Shown here in pieces: positions 25,130 through 33,983 of a stretch of 52,329 nt of DNA (positions are counted from its first letter, which is position 1; each line of letters opens with the position of its first letter). The stretch comes from Hyphomicrobiales bacterium. GTDB lineage: Bacteria; Pseudomonadota; Alphaproteobacteria; Rhizobiales; NORP267. The translations under genes were made by a program, and so were the position numbers. Under the pieces are notes generated by a model. That model saw only the letters and a program-made list of their open reading frames with translations, was not told the DNA's origin and searched no databases. The DNA lies in assembly GCA_021775855.1 (NCBI GenBank), contig JAJFGZ010000072.1, positions 1-52,329 on the forward strand, read 5' to 3'.

Positions 25130-25903
25130 ATGGCAATAACAAATATGCAGTCCGCCTTTCAACGTGATCGCCGTATCGTATTGTTTTGTATTTTCATCGT
25201 CGCCGCGCTCGCCTGGCTTTATCTCGTTCTGGCGGCGCGCGGTATGGGGCCCGCGATGGTCGCGGCGCGTGGAGAGACTTGGACACCAACCGATTTTATT
25301 CTGATGTACGTCATGTGGGCTGTGATGATGCTGGGCATGATGCTGCCGAGCGCCAGCCCTATGATCATGATGTTTGCAAGGGTCAACCGAGGGCACTCCG
25401 GAACAGTAGACCTTTCCCCAAATCTTGTTCCGGTTTGGGTTTTCGTCGCCGGCTACGCAGTGATCTGGTTGGGATTCAGTCTCGCCGCAACAGTCGCGCA
25501 GTGGGTTTTCCAATATGCAGGTTTGCTCTCGCCAATGATGGTAAGCGCCAGCACTGTTTTTGGTGGCTCTATACTGATTGTCGCCGGGATATACCAGTGG
25601 ACGCCGCTAAAACATGCTTGTTTGGCACATTGCCAAACGCCTTTGGGGTTCTTGATGACGCGCTGGCGTGACGGCAATGGTGGTGCCTTCCGTATGGGCC
25701 TTGCACATGGTTCTTATTGCGTCGGCTGCTGCTGGGTTTTGATGGGCCTGCTGTTCGTTATGGGTGTGATGAACTTGCTGTGGGTAGCCGTACTCGCGGT
25801 GTTTGTGTTCGTGGAAAAGATCGCCCCGCCCGGCCCCTGGCTGCCCCGCCTAACGGGAGCGGCACTGATTTCCTGGGGCGGGTTCGTGCTTACCCAGGCT
25901 TAA
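25130..25903 (+). CDS. DUF2182 integral membrane protein
   Basis: 257 residues with about six membrane segments. The N-terminal region contains MYVMWAVMMLGMMLPSASPMIMMFA, the Met-rich hallmark of DUF2182 (key motif WAVMMLGMMLPS), and the C-terminal region CLAHCQTPLGF followed by GLAHGSYCVGCCWVLMGLLF. The Met, Cys and His residues suggest metal handling, which fits the family label 'predicted metal-binding membrane protein'. It ends a probable operon with DUF1326 and the rhodanese. Confidence 0.9.
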   Translation: MAITNMQSAFQRDRRIVLFCIFIVAALAWLYLVLAARGMGPAMVAARGETWTPTDFILMYVMWAVMMLGMMLPSASPMIMMFARVNRGHSGTVDLSPNLVPVWVFVAGYAVIWLGFSLAATVAQWVFQYAGLLSPMMVSASTVFGGSILIVAGIYQWTPLKHACLAHCQTPLGFLMTRWRDGNGGAFRMGLAHGSYCVGCCWVLMGLLFVMGVMNLLWVAVLAVFVFVEKIAPPGPWLPRLTGAALISWGGFVLTQA

Positions 25904-26041
25904 GTGCAGCGAGAGAAGGAAAACAACGACATGCAAGCCTGACCTGGATTGTGCTTGACCCACATGTATCGATCATAATGCGGGACCAGCCGGTCCTCGC
26001 ATTTGTTCGTTCCTGATATTGAGACAACATGGAGTAGTCGA

Positions 26042-26893
26042 ATGGATAAAATTGCTAACTCGGACATGGACGCGTTCTGGAACGGAGAAGGTGCTGAAAA
26101 ATGGCTGCGACTAATGGGCAGGATGGATAAAAACCTTTTGCATTTTGGACATGAGGCTATGGACGCGGGTGCCGTTTCCATCGACGATCTGGTTCTCGAT
26201 ATTGGATGTGGTTGCGGCGATACATCATTTGATATGGGGCGACGGGTAGATACCGGTGGGCACGTACACGGCATCGATATTTCAGATCCGTTCATTGCCG
26301 AGGCCAGAAAGCGGAAAAAATCCATAGGCGTCACGAATGTTACGTTCGGGTCTGGCGATGCCCAGGTTTTTACGTTCGAAGAAGACATTTTTGATGTCGT
26401 TTATTCGCGCTTTGGGGTGATGTTTTTTGATGACCCCGTTAAGGCGTTCAAAAACATCCGCCTTGCCATGAAGCCTGGTGGGCGTCTGGCATTTATCTGT
26501 TGGCAGCCGGCACAAGACAATGAATGGGTCGCGCGTTCCCTCGAGGTTGTTGCGAACCACGTTCCACTGCCGGAACCACCTGGCCCCGAAGATCCAGGTC
26601 CGATGTCCTTTGGCGATGTGAACAGGATACGCCGCATTCTGACCGAGGCCGGTTTTCTCGATATCCGGATCACAGGATCCGATACGCCGTTCACGATTGG
26701 TGAAACCCTGGATGAGGCTGTCGATTTCCTGACGCAACTCGGGCCAGCAGGTGGTGCGATTTTTCAGTCCGGCGCAGACGACCTGTCCAAATCCCGCATT
26801 GTGTCGGACTTACATCACACTCTTTCAGGTTTCCAGACCAATGACGGAATCGTTTTAGGTGCAGCAACCTGGATTGTCACCGCGCGCAGTTGA
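26042..26893 (+). CDS. Class-I SAM-dependent methyltransferase
   Basis: 283 residues from ATG 26042. The SAM-binding motif is LVLDIGCGCGDTSF (about 52-65), followed by VHGIDISDPFIAEAR and the motif IV region FDVVYSRFGVMFFDDP, typical of UbiE/Methyltransf_11-25 proteins. The substrate cannot be deduced; a similar enzyme type appears at 36669 but belongs to another family. No clear operon partner. Confidence 0.88.
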   Translation: MDKIANSDMDAFWNGEGAEKWLRLMGRMDKNLLHFGHEAMDAGAVSIDDLVLDIGCGCGDTSFDMGRRVDTGGHVHGIDISDPFIAEARKRKKSIGVTNVTFGSGDAQVFTFEEDIFDVVYSRFGVMFFDDPVKAFKNIRLAMKPGGRLAFICWQPAQDNEWVARSLEVVANHVPLPEPPGPEDPGPMSFGDVNRIRRILTEAGFLDIRITGSDTPFTIGETLDEAVDFLTQLGPAGGAIFQSGADDLSKSRIVSDLHHTLSGFQTNDGIVLGAATWIVTARS

Positions 26894-26999
26894 TGAATGA
26901 CGGGCAGATACAATGAAAGTGTCTGACAATGCCGTCAACCTGCCAACAGGCGTAATGCTCGGCTTGACTCAAGGAAGGAATTATTCTCTATTCGTTTAA

Positions 27000-27017
27000 A
27001 ATGAATGTATATTCATT
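27000..27017. promoter_or_regulatory. TetR operator-like palindrome
   Basis: AATGAAT and ATTCATT form 7-bp arms around a 4-bp GTAT spacer, 27 bp upstream of the TetR start. The position and size suit autoregulation and control of the co-oriented aidB-like gene. Confidence 0.6.
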
Positions 27018-27044
27018 CTTTGACATACGAAACGGAATGGCAAA

Positions 27045-27662
27045 TTGGTTTATCGCCAAACGAAGAGAGTTGCGGCGCGATTGGCAGATAGGCGCGCTCA
27101 AATCTTACGAGCGGCACGAGATTTGGTTGCGGAAGATGGTTGGGCGGCCGCGCAAATTGTAAATGTCGCCTCAAAAGCCGGAATTGCCACTGGTACGGTC
27201 TATAGATATTGGCCGTCAAAAGCCGATTTATGTGCTGAAATCGTGGCCACCGTTTCAGCCCGCGAATTAGCCGTCGTTGAGGCAATCGCTGAAACGGATG
27301 AAGAACCCGTTGAGAAGCTGACGGATGCTATCACCGTGTTCGCGACCCGCGCCCTGCGAGGTCGTAGATTGGCATATGCCATGATCGCTGAGCCCGTTGA
27401 CCCGGAAGTGGAGACGGTGCGTTTGGTATACCGGGCTCGGCTTGCCAGTTGTTTCGAGCGCATCCTGCGGGAAGGCATTATGCGAGACGCTTTTCCGCAA
27501 TTTGATCCATCTGTTGCAGCTGCCTGTATCGTGGGCGCTTTCATGGAGGCCTTAATAGGACCATTGGCTCCTTCTACGGGCCTGGTCGATAATGCCGATC
27601 AGCATTTGATAGCTCAGATAGCGGAATTCTGTATGCGTGCCAGCATCGGTAAACAGGGGTAA
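27045..27662 (+). CDS. TetR-family transcriptional regulator
   Basis: 205 residues from a TTG codon; a nearby ATG at 27034 is out of frame. The N-terminal helix-turn-helix is ILRAARDLVAEDGWAAAQIVNVASKAGIATGTVYRYWPSKADL (about 20-62; key residues G-A-T-G-T-V-Y-R-Y). The C-terminal ligand domain includes FATRALRGRRLAYAMIAEP. It lies 5 bp before the AidB-like gene, so the two are one operon and it likely represses itself and aidB. Confidence 0.9.
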   Translation: MVYRQTKRVAARLADRRAQILRAARDLVAEDGWAAAQIVNVASKAGIATGTVYRYWPSKADLCAEIVATVSARELAVVEAIAETDEEPVEKLTDAITVFATRALRGRRLAYAMIAEPVDPEVETVRLVYRARLASCFERILREGIMRDAFPQFDPSVAAACIVGAFMEALIGPLAPSTGLVDNADQHLIAQIAEFCMRASIGKQG

Positions 27663-27667
27663 ATATT

Positions 27668-29383
27668 ATGGATCACGTCGATGACAGCCAACATTCAGAG
27701 ATTTTCGAGCGTTTGCCTGTTTTAGCAGACAAGGGGTACGCCACCCACGATGTCCTCAATCAGGCAACCCCGTTTGTAGGCCATAACGCTTTTAGTCAGG
27801 ATAAACTTCTGAGAGAAATTGCCGAACGTGAAGACGTTGGCTGGGCTGATAAGTCATTGCATGATGCCGGTGCGAGTGTCGCAAGTGCACGGGTCGCACA
27901 ACTTGCTCGCGACGCAAACCGGCATCTTCCAGAACTCAAAACCCATGATCGCTTTGGTCACCGGGTTGATGAAATCGAGTTTCATCCCGCGTGGCATGAG
28001 CTGATGTCTTTGGCGATCGGTCAAGGAACCCATTCTCTCTCCTGGACAGCAAACCAGCAAGGGGCACACGTCGCGCGAGGAATTCTATCCTATCTCTGGA
28101 ACCAGGGAGAAAACGGCATTTGCTGTCCTTTGGGCATGACATATTCCGCTGTGCCGGCGTTGCGGATCCAGCCGGAACTAGCAACCGTTTGGGAACCTTT
28201 CATTCTATCCAATCAATACGATTCTGCGCCCGCGCCGATGCATAAGAAAATGGGTGGAACCGTTGGGATGACGATGACGGAAAAGCAAGGAGGGTCAGAC
28301 CTCCGCGCTACACAAACAACCGCCCGACCAACATCAAATAGACGCGGTCCTGGGGAGGTCTATGCGCTCGACGGGCATAAGTGGTTTTTCTCAGTGCCAC
28401 ACAGCGATCTGTTCGTCACACTTGCTCAAACCGATAAAGGGCCATCCTGTTTTTTGCTGCCCGGGTGGCTACCTGACGGGACGCGAAACCGGCTTCTGAT
28501 CCAGCGTCTGAAGGACAAATGCGGCAACAAGTCGAACGCCTCCGGGGAAATCGAGTTTCGGGGTGCCATCGGTTGGTTGGTTGGGGAAGAGGGCCAGGGG
28601 GTGAAGGCGGCACTTTCGATGACCCATCTGACACGTCTTGATTTTGCCATTGGTTCGGCTGGCTTGATGCGGAGAGCCTTGTCAGAAGCGATCCATCATA
28701 CATCGAACCGGCGTGCATTCCAGAAATCACTCATTGACCAGCCGCTTATGCAAAATGTTCTTGCCGATCTTGCTCTTGAGGTCGAAGCCGCAACGCTTCT
28801 CGCATTTCGGTTGGCGCGCGCGGTCGACGACGAAGAAAAAGGTGATGAACTTGCCAAACTGCTCGGGCGTATAGCCACACCGGTTGCCAAATACTGGAAT
28901 TGCAAGCGTGTGGTGGGCGTTGTTCACGAAGCGTTGGAATGCCTCGGAGGAAACGGGTTTATTGAAGAAGGGCCGCTGGCGCGTTTATATCGCGAAGCAC
29001 CATTGAACGGAATCTGGGAAGGCAGTGGCAACGTCATCGCGCTCGACGTCATTCGCGCTGTTTCAAAATCACCTGAAACCATTACGGCGTTCTTGACAGA
29101 AGTGAATTCCGCACGCGGTGCGAATAGACATCTCGATCGTACAATCGACGAGGTGGAATCAATGCTGCGTGGGTCCGGTGATCTAGAGCGTTCGGCGCGT
29201 CACCTTGTAGAAAAGATGGCGCTGTCCCTGCAGGGGAGCCTCGTTATCCGTTTTTCTCCTGACCCCGTGGCAGACGCATTTTGTTCGACGCGACTTTGTG
29301 GAGATGGGGGGCAGCTTTTCGGCAATTTGCCGAATGGCGCAGATCATCGGGCGATTATTGATCGTGCAAATATGTCTATCTAA
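27668..29383 (+). CDS. AidB-like acyl-CoA dehydrogenase-family protein
   Basis: 571 residues. The opening HDVLNQATPFVGHNAFSQD resembles the E. coli AidB opening, and MTEKQGGSDLR, YALDGHKWFFSVPHSD and ECLGGNGFIEEGPLARLYREAPLNGIWEGSGNV (key parts) are conserved in the AidB/isovaleryl-CoA dehydrogenase branch. AidB binds FAD and DNA and belongs to the alkylation response; its substrate is debated. Co-transcription with a TetR regulator suggests control by a small ligand, not Ada. The stop lies within a few bases of an IS481 fragment, so the C-terminus could have been trimmed or replaced, though length is near family size. Confidence 0.88.
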   Translation: MDHVDDSQHSEIFERLPVLADKGYATHDVLNQATPFVGHNAFSQDKLLREIAEREDVGWADKSLHDAGASVASARVAQLARDANRHLPELKTHDRFGHRVDEIEFHPAWHELMSLAIGQGTHSLSWTANQQGAHVARGILSYLWNQGENGICCPLGMTYSAVPALRIQPELATVWEPFILSNQYDSAPAPMHKKMGGTVGMTMTEKQGGSDLRATQTTARPTSNRRGPGEVYALDGHKWFFSVPHSDLFVTLAQTDKGPSCFLLPGWLPDGTRNRLLIQRLKDKCGNKSNASGEIEFRGAIGWLVGEEGQGVKAALSMTHLTRLDFAIGSAGLMRRALSEAIHHTSNRRAFQKSLIDQPLMQNVLADLALEVEAATLLAFRLARAVDDEEKGDELAKLLGRIATPVAKYWNCKRVVGVVHEALECLGGNGFIEEGPLARLYREAPLNGIWEGSGNVIALDVIRAVSKSPETITAFLTEVNSARGANRHLDRTIDEVESMLRGSGDLERSARHLVEKMALSLQGSLVIRFSPDPVADAFCSTRLCGDGGQLFGNLPNGADHRAIIDRANMSI

Positions 29384-29387
29384 ATGT

Positions 29388-29690
29388 TCGGATTGGATGG
29401 GATGTCCTGGAACCTGTTTGTTGTAGCGCAGGGTAGGGATCTTCCGCGGTCGAGTGCCGCTCGGTAACCGGTTGACGCCGTTGCGTTTGAGCATCCGGGA
29501 GACCGTGGCATTGGATATCTTGATGCCGTGATCGCGCTCCAGATCCCTAACGATGCGTATCGCTCCGAGATGATATTGGCTGCGAAGGGAAAGAACCTTA
29601 TTCTCGATCTCAATCGGCGATCTGTTGGTATACCATTTCGGAATGGGTGGACGATTTACGAGCCCATCTTCACCGTGGTTCTCCTTTAGG
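29388..29690 (-). pseudogene. IS481-family transposase fragment
   Basis: The minus strand reads EDGLVNRPPIPKWYTNRSP, LGAIRIVRDLERDHGIKIS, ATVSRMLKRNGVNRLPSGTR and RYNKQVPGHPIQ, matching the linker region of IS481 transposases just before the DDE domain. The DDE catalytic domain is absent: similarity ends at PGHPIQ next to the aidB stop. The 5' helix-turn-helix is also missing. This is a 300-bp scar filling the whole 318-bp gap between aidB and the LysR gene. Confidence 0.8.
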
Positions 29691-29701
29691 TGGAGAAGAA
29701 G

Positions 29702-30607
29702 TCAGGGTATCTCGCGGCGACCCTCCACCAGGTCGCGTTTGCTGATCAGGGTTTCGGTAATACATTGGGTCATTTTGCGGATCCGCGCGGTGTTGCGCAA
29801 ATCCCTGTGGGTCAATACCCATAAATCCGTGGTCCATTGCACGTTGCCTTTTGGAATCCGGCGGAGCCCCGGTTCGCTATCCCCCAAATAGCAGGGAAGG
29901 ATAGACATCCCCATACCGGCTTCAAGTGCTTTCACCGTGGCAAACGGGTCTGTAATGATGTTCCTGACCCGCTGATCGGGGAAATCGCTGTCTTCAACCC
30001 ACTGCAGGGATGAAGGGTCGGTGGACCAGCCGATCCAGTCGTTGTGGGGTTGGTGTCCGGTGGGCTCGACAATTTGTCCCAGCGCCCGGTCAAGATTGTC
30101 TGCGCCGGTATAGGCAGCCCTTGCCACCTTCACGACGCGCCGGCCAACAAGGCCATCGGGCGGGTCATTCGAAATATGAATAGCAATGTCTGCTTCGCGC
30201 CTGGCGAGATCAGGGATCTCGTACGTATCCAGGATTTGCAGTTCGATATCCGGATTTGATCGCGAGAATTTGGCAAAGGCTGGAATCAACAAATAGGTTG
30301 CCAGCACTCCAGAGAGGGATATCCGGATTGTGCCGCTCAGCTGTGTGTCACGGCCCGCAATTTGACGTCCAACATCATTGGTCACCGCTTCAATTTTTTC
30401 TGCGAATTTCATCATTTCATCCCCCGCCGGGGTGGTGAAATAGCCAGTTGGCATGCGCTCGAATAGCCGAACGCCCTGTTCCTCCTCAAATCTGACGATG
30501 CGACGCAACACGGTCGACCGGTTCACACCGAGAACGTTTGCGGCCTTCTTGATCGACGTTTCTCGAGCGATGGCCAGGAAGAAACGGAAGTCATCCCATT
30601 CTGTCAT
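29702..30607 (-). CDS. LysR-family regulator, paralog 1
   Basis: 301 residues from ATG 30607 (longer in-frame starts add a leader also conserved at the second paralog but probably untranslated). The helix-turn-helix is FFLAIARETSIKKAANVLGVNRSTVLRRI (residues 9-37; key LGVNRSTVLRRI). The effector domain follows (about 90-290, GTIRISLSGVLATYL, EADIAIHISNDPPDGLVGRRV). Closely related to the LysR protein at 34736. Divergent from the MAPEG gene (start 30780), its likely target. Confidence 0.93.
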   Translation of the reverse strand: MTEWDDFRFFLAIARETSIKKAANVLGVNRSTVLRRIVRFEEEQGVRLFERMPTGYFTTPAGDEMMKFAEKIEAVTNDVGRQIAGRDTQLSGTIRISLSGVLATYLLIPAFAKFSRSNPDIELQILDTYEIPDLARREADIAIHISNDPPDGLVGRRVVKVARAAYTGADNLDRALGQIVEPTGHQPHNDWIGWSTDPSSLQWVEDSDFPDQRVRNIITDPFATVKALEAGMGMSILPCYLGDSEPGLRRIPKGNVQWTTDLWVLTHRDLRNTARIRKMTQCITETLISKRDLVEGRREIP

Positions 30608-30610
30608 TGA

Positions 30611-30622
30611 TGCATTTTTGCA
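30611..30622. promoter_or_regulatory. Possible LysR site in the lysR-MAPEG gap
   Basis: TGCATTTTTGCA is a short palindrome (TGCA arms) adjoining the LysR start. The minus strand just beyond reads TTGAAGATTGCTCTTTATCT, nearly the same block as at the second LysR gene (TTGAAAATTGCGCTATATAT). The shared block suggests a common promoter or operator; the call is tentative. Confidence 0.4.
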
Positions 30623-30779
30623 CAGATAAAGAGCAATCTTCAACATTTTTATGCAAAATCGCAGGAGTTAAATATACCCGGCCAGTCCAAGGTCTGTTCC
30701 AGCAATTTGAGAAAAGGAATTGGCTGCCGGTCAGTCGACCGATTAATGAGATTCTGTGCAAGACAAGAAGGAAAATTGG

Positions 30780-31199
30780 ATGGACCCTGCTATCCCCGCT
30801 GAGATTTTTTGGCTGACGCTGAACGCTGCGTTCTCGGCCGTTTTGTGGTTGCCCTATGCCTACGAAAGGTTGTCAAGAACCATACCCCAAATTGGCTTCT
30901 GGCGCCTCGCGGCAGATCCCCTGCCGGGCGACGACCCCTTCGACATCGATTGGGCGCACCGGGCCTACCGCGCTCACATGAACGCGGTTGAAAACCTGGT
31001 CGTTTTTGGTCCGCTCGCGCTCGCTGTGGTGGTAACCGGGACCGGCAATGAAATCACGGCAGCCGCCTGCGCGACGTATTTCTGGGTCCGCTTGATTCAC
31101 GGCGTTTTTTATACCGTGAAATTGCCTTTTATAAGGACGATCGCCTGGTTCATCGGAATAGGTGCATGTCTGGTTTTGGCCTATCAGATCATTTTCTGA
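30780..31199 (+). CDS. MAPEG-family membrane protein
   Basis: 139 residues from ATG 30780 with AAGAAGGA upstream. Four hydrophobic segments and the MAPEG signature RAHMNAVENLVVFGPLALAV (about residues 64-83) are present. MAPEG proteins are membrane glutathione transferases/eicosanoid enzymes; bacterial members probably conjugate glutathione to lipophilic compounds. Divergent from a LysR gene, parallel to the nearby soluble glutathione transferases. Confidence 0.9.
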   Translation: MDPAIPAEIFWLTLNAAFSAVLWLPYAYERLSRTIPQIGFWRLAADPLPGDDPFDIDWAHRAYRAHMNAVENLVVFGPLALAVVVTGTGNEITAAACATYFWVRLIHGVFYTVKLPFIRTIAWFIGIGACLVLAYQIIF

Positions 31200-31268
31200 T
31201 GGATTCTGAAACCAGGCCTTGGAATACATTCAGAGATAAATAGTGAAATTACGAAGAGCAACAATCCG

Positions 31269-32159
31269 ATGAATTACAGAAACCCTGAGTTCTTGGTCTC
31301 TACCGATTGGCTTGCGGGAAATCTCGACGATCCGAACCTGCGGATATACGATTGCGCCGCGCAGCCCGGGCCAAACCCCGATGAGTCACGGCGGAAGAAG
31401 TTTCCGCTCTCGCCACAACCAGCAAGGGCTATGTACGAAGAAAAACATATCCCCGGCGCGGGTTTCATAGATGTCCCCAATGACCTGACGGACCGGTCTA
31501 CGGAAATACCAATGATGCTCGCCCCCGTCGAGCAACTCGTCGATACCTTCAGGCGCGCGGGCATCACCGAAGGCAGCAAGGTCGTGTTATACAGCTCGAC
31601 CGGTGCAATGTGGGCTACCCGGGTGTGGTGCTCCCTCCGATCAATCGGGTTCGACAATGCCTCCATCCTCGACGGTGGACTTATAAAGTGGGTTGCTGAA
31701 CGACGCCCGGTCTCGACCGCGCCGTCAAACTATCCGGCTGGAGATCTGGGCACCAACCCACGCGCCGACATTTTCATCGACAAGAACCGCGTCCGGGATT
31801 CAATTGATGATGACGACACGCTGATCATTCACGCACTTACCCCGTCGGTCTACGATGGAAGCAATGACCAGCTGGTGTTTGGCCGGCGTGGGCACATCCC
31901 CGGCAGTATCAATATTCCGTCGGGCACAGTGCACGATCCGGATACCGGGATTTACTTGTCCGCCGACGAGCTTCAGAAAATTTTTGAAGGTGCGGGTGTC
32001 CAAAAGGCCAAGCAAATTGTGACCTATTGCGGCGGGGGCATTAATGCGAGCCTCGATACTTTCACATTGGCCTTGATGGGTTACGAGAATGTGTCCATTT
32101 ACGATGGCTCGATGAACGAATGGGGTAACGACGAGGCGCTGCCCGTCAACATGCCCTGA
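31269..32159 (+). CDS. Rhodanese-type sulfurtransferase (SseA-like), paralog 2
   Basis: 296 residues, two rhodanese domains. It opens FLVSTDWLAGNLDDPNLRIYDCAA, close to paralog 1 at 24205, and shares HIPGAGFIDVPNDLTDRS. The active-site Cys is in TYCGGGINAS, where the loop second Ser is Gly, a variation from CGSG that may change acceptor use. It follows the MAPEG gene by 69 bp and precedes an acyl-CoA synthetase. Confidence 0.9.
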   Translation: MNYRNPEFLVSTDWLAGNLDDPNLRIYDCAAQPGPNPDESRRKKFPLSPQPARAMYEEKHIPGAGFIDVPNDLTDRSTEIPMMLAPVEQLVDTFRRAGITEGSKVVLYSSTGAMWATRVWCSLRSIGFDNASILDGGLIKWVAERRPVSTAPSNYPAGDLGTNPRADIFIDKNRVRDSIDDDDTLIIHALTPSVYDGSNDQLVFGRRGHIPGSINIPSGTVHDPDTGIYLSADELQKIFEGAGVQKAKQIVTYCGGGINASLDTFTLALMGYENVSIYDGSMNEWGNDEALPVNMP

Positions 32160-32301
32160 CTGAGTCGGCGACCGCGCTTGAATATATGTCTATGCTGGGA
32201 CAAGTCAGAAGTTGATAAGACCGAACAATACTTGTGTTTCGGTTGCAGCGGTGTTGCAGTAGCAGGACAAGCTTCTGCAGTTAATCCGGTGACTATCCAA
32301 C

Positions 32302-33834
32302 ATGAACCTCGCGAAATGGCTTTGCCGCACCGCGCGCCGATGCCCTGATGCTCCGGCGCTTTTGCGGGGCACGAATGTGGTTGCGACTTATTCCGGATTT
32401 GCAGAGGCCGCTGCGCGATTGGCGACCGGGCTGGTTGACCGGCATGGCATCGAACCAGGCGACCGGGTCGCCCTGTTCATGGCGAACCGGACCGAGTATC
32501 TGGAAGTGCTTTACGCAGTCTGGTTCGCCGGCGCGGTGGCCGTTCCGATCAATTACAAACTTCACCCAAAGGAAGCCTGCTGGATTGCCGACAATGCCGG
32601 CGCAAAAGTAGTTTTTACGTCTGCCAATCAGCTATCGGCGATGCAACCCCTGACTGCCGGATTGGTGGAACCCTGCCAGACAATATCGGTGGATGATCCG
32701 GGGTTCGCCGACCTGCGAAATCATGCTCCCATGGTCGAACCACTGGAGCGCAGTTACGACGATCTGGCATGGCTGTTTTATACCTCCGGAACCACAGGCC
32801 GACCCAAAGGTGTGATGCTGTCGAACGGCAACCTCCATACAATGACCTTCTGTTATTTCGTCGATGTTGACGAGGTATATGCGAGCGATGCGGCGCTTTA
32901 CGCCGCCCCCATGTCGCACGGTGCGGGAACCTATAACTTCATGCACGTGCTTCGCGGTGCAAAGCATGTCATCCCCGAAAGCAGCGGATTCAATCCCTCC
33001 GAAATCCTTGAACTGGGGCGCACGATCGGCGGAATTTCGATGTTTGCAGCGCCAACAATGGTGCGGCGCCTTGTCGTGCAGGCTCGTGCGGAAAAATCCG
33101 ACGGAGAGGGTTTGAGAACCATCGTCTATGGCGGCGGCCCGATGTATCTTGCCGACATCGAAGAAGGGGTGGATGTGTTCGGGCCGCGCCTCGTCCAGAT
33201 TTACGGCCAGGGTGAATGCCCGATGACAATTACCGCGCTGTCCCGCGATCTTGTCGCAGACCGGTCACATCCGCGCTGGCGGGAACGTGTTGGCTCGGTT
33301 GGTTTGGCGCAATCCTGTGTCGAGGTCCAGATTGTCGACAAGGATGGCGCGACACTTCCGGCCAACGAGAAAGGCGATATCGTTGTACGCGGTGAGCCGG
33401 TGATGCGGGGATATTGGAGAAACGAGGAGGCGACCCGCGAAGCGATCCGGGACGGGTGGCTATGGACCGGTGATGTCGGGATGATGGACGAGGATGGCTT
33501 CGTCACGCTGAGCGACCGCTCAAAAGACGTCATTATATCAGGCGGAACCAATATCTACCCGCGCGAAGTGGAAGAGGTTCTCCTCAATCATCCTTCCGTT
33601 GTTGAAGTCTCTGTCGTTGGCCGCCCCAATGAGGAGTGGGGCGAGGATGTTGTCGCTTTCGTCGTAGCCAAGTCTGGATCAGAATTGCACGAGGCCGAAC
33701 TGGATCAATTTTGCACGGATAACATGGCGCGGTTCAAGCGGCCAAAATTATATGTTTTCCTGTCCGCTCTGCCCAAAAATAATTACGGCAAGGTGATGAA
33801 AACGGAGCTTAGGCTTCGTCTTGAGGGAAGTTAG
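32302..33834 (+). CDS. Acyl-CoA synthetase (AMP-forming)
   Basis: 510 residues of the adenylate-forming superfamily. The P-loop-like motif is YTSGTTGRPKGVM (about 165-177), the adenine motif YGQGEC, WLWTGDVGMMDEDGF and SDRSKDVIISGGTNIYPREVE follow, and the C-terminal catalytic Lys lies in NNYGKVMKTEL. It activates a carboxylic acid with ATP and CoA. The wording is closest to medium/long-chain or aryl acid ligases, but the substrate is unclear. Stand-alone, on the same strand as paralog 2 rhodanese and the GST gene. Confidence 0.9.
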   Translation: MNLAKWLCRTARRCPDAPALLRGTNVVATYSGFAEAAARLATGLVDRHGIEPGDRVALFMANRTEYLEVLYAVWFAGAVAVPINYKLHPKEACWIADNAGAKVVFTSANQLSAMQPLTAGLVEPCQTISVDDPGFADLRNHAPMVEPLERSYDDLAWLFYTSGTTGRPKGVMLSNGNLHTMTFCYFVDVDEVYASDAALYAAPMSHGAGTYNFMHVLRGAKHVIPESSGFNPSEILELGRTIGGISMFAAPTMVRRLVVQARAEKSDGEGLRTIVYGGGPMYLADIEEGVDVFGPRLVQIYGQGECPMTITALSRDLVADRSHPRWRERVGSVGLAQSCVEVQIVDKDGATLPANEKGDIVVRGEPVMRGYWRNEEATREAIRDGWLWTGDVGMMDEDGFVTLSDRSKDVIISGGTNIYPREVEEVLLNHPSVVEVSVVGRPNEEWGEDVVAFVVAKSGSELHEAELDQFCTDNMARFKRPKLYVFLSALPKNNYGKVMKTELRLRLEGS

Positions 33835-33983
33835 AATATCGCGTCCGGCCTGCGCGCCGTCACCGGGAAAAAACGCGAACCGGCCACGTGCTCTGCTATC
33901 GTGTAAATACTAAACGTTTTGGTTGATTGTTCTCGGGGTTCGGCTTACATCTGTCCAGCCGATTTATCACGGGAAAAATTTCC

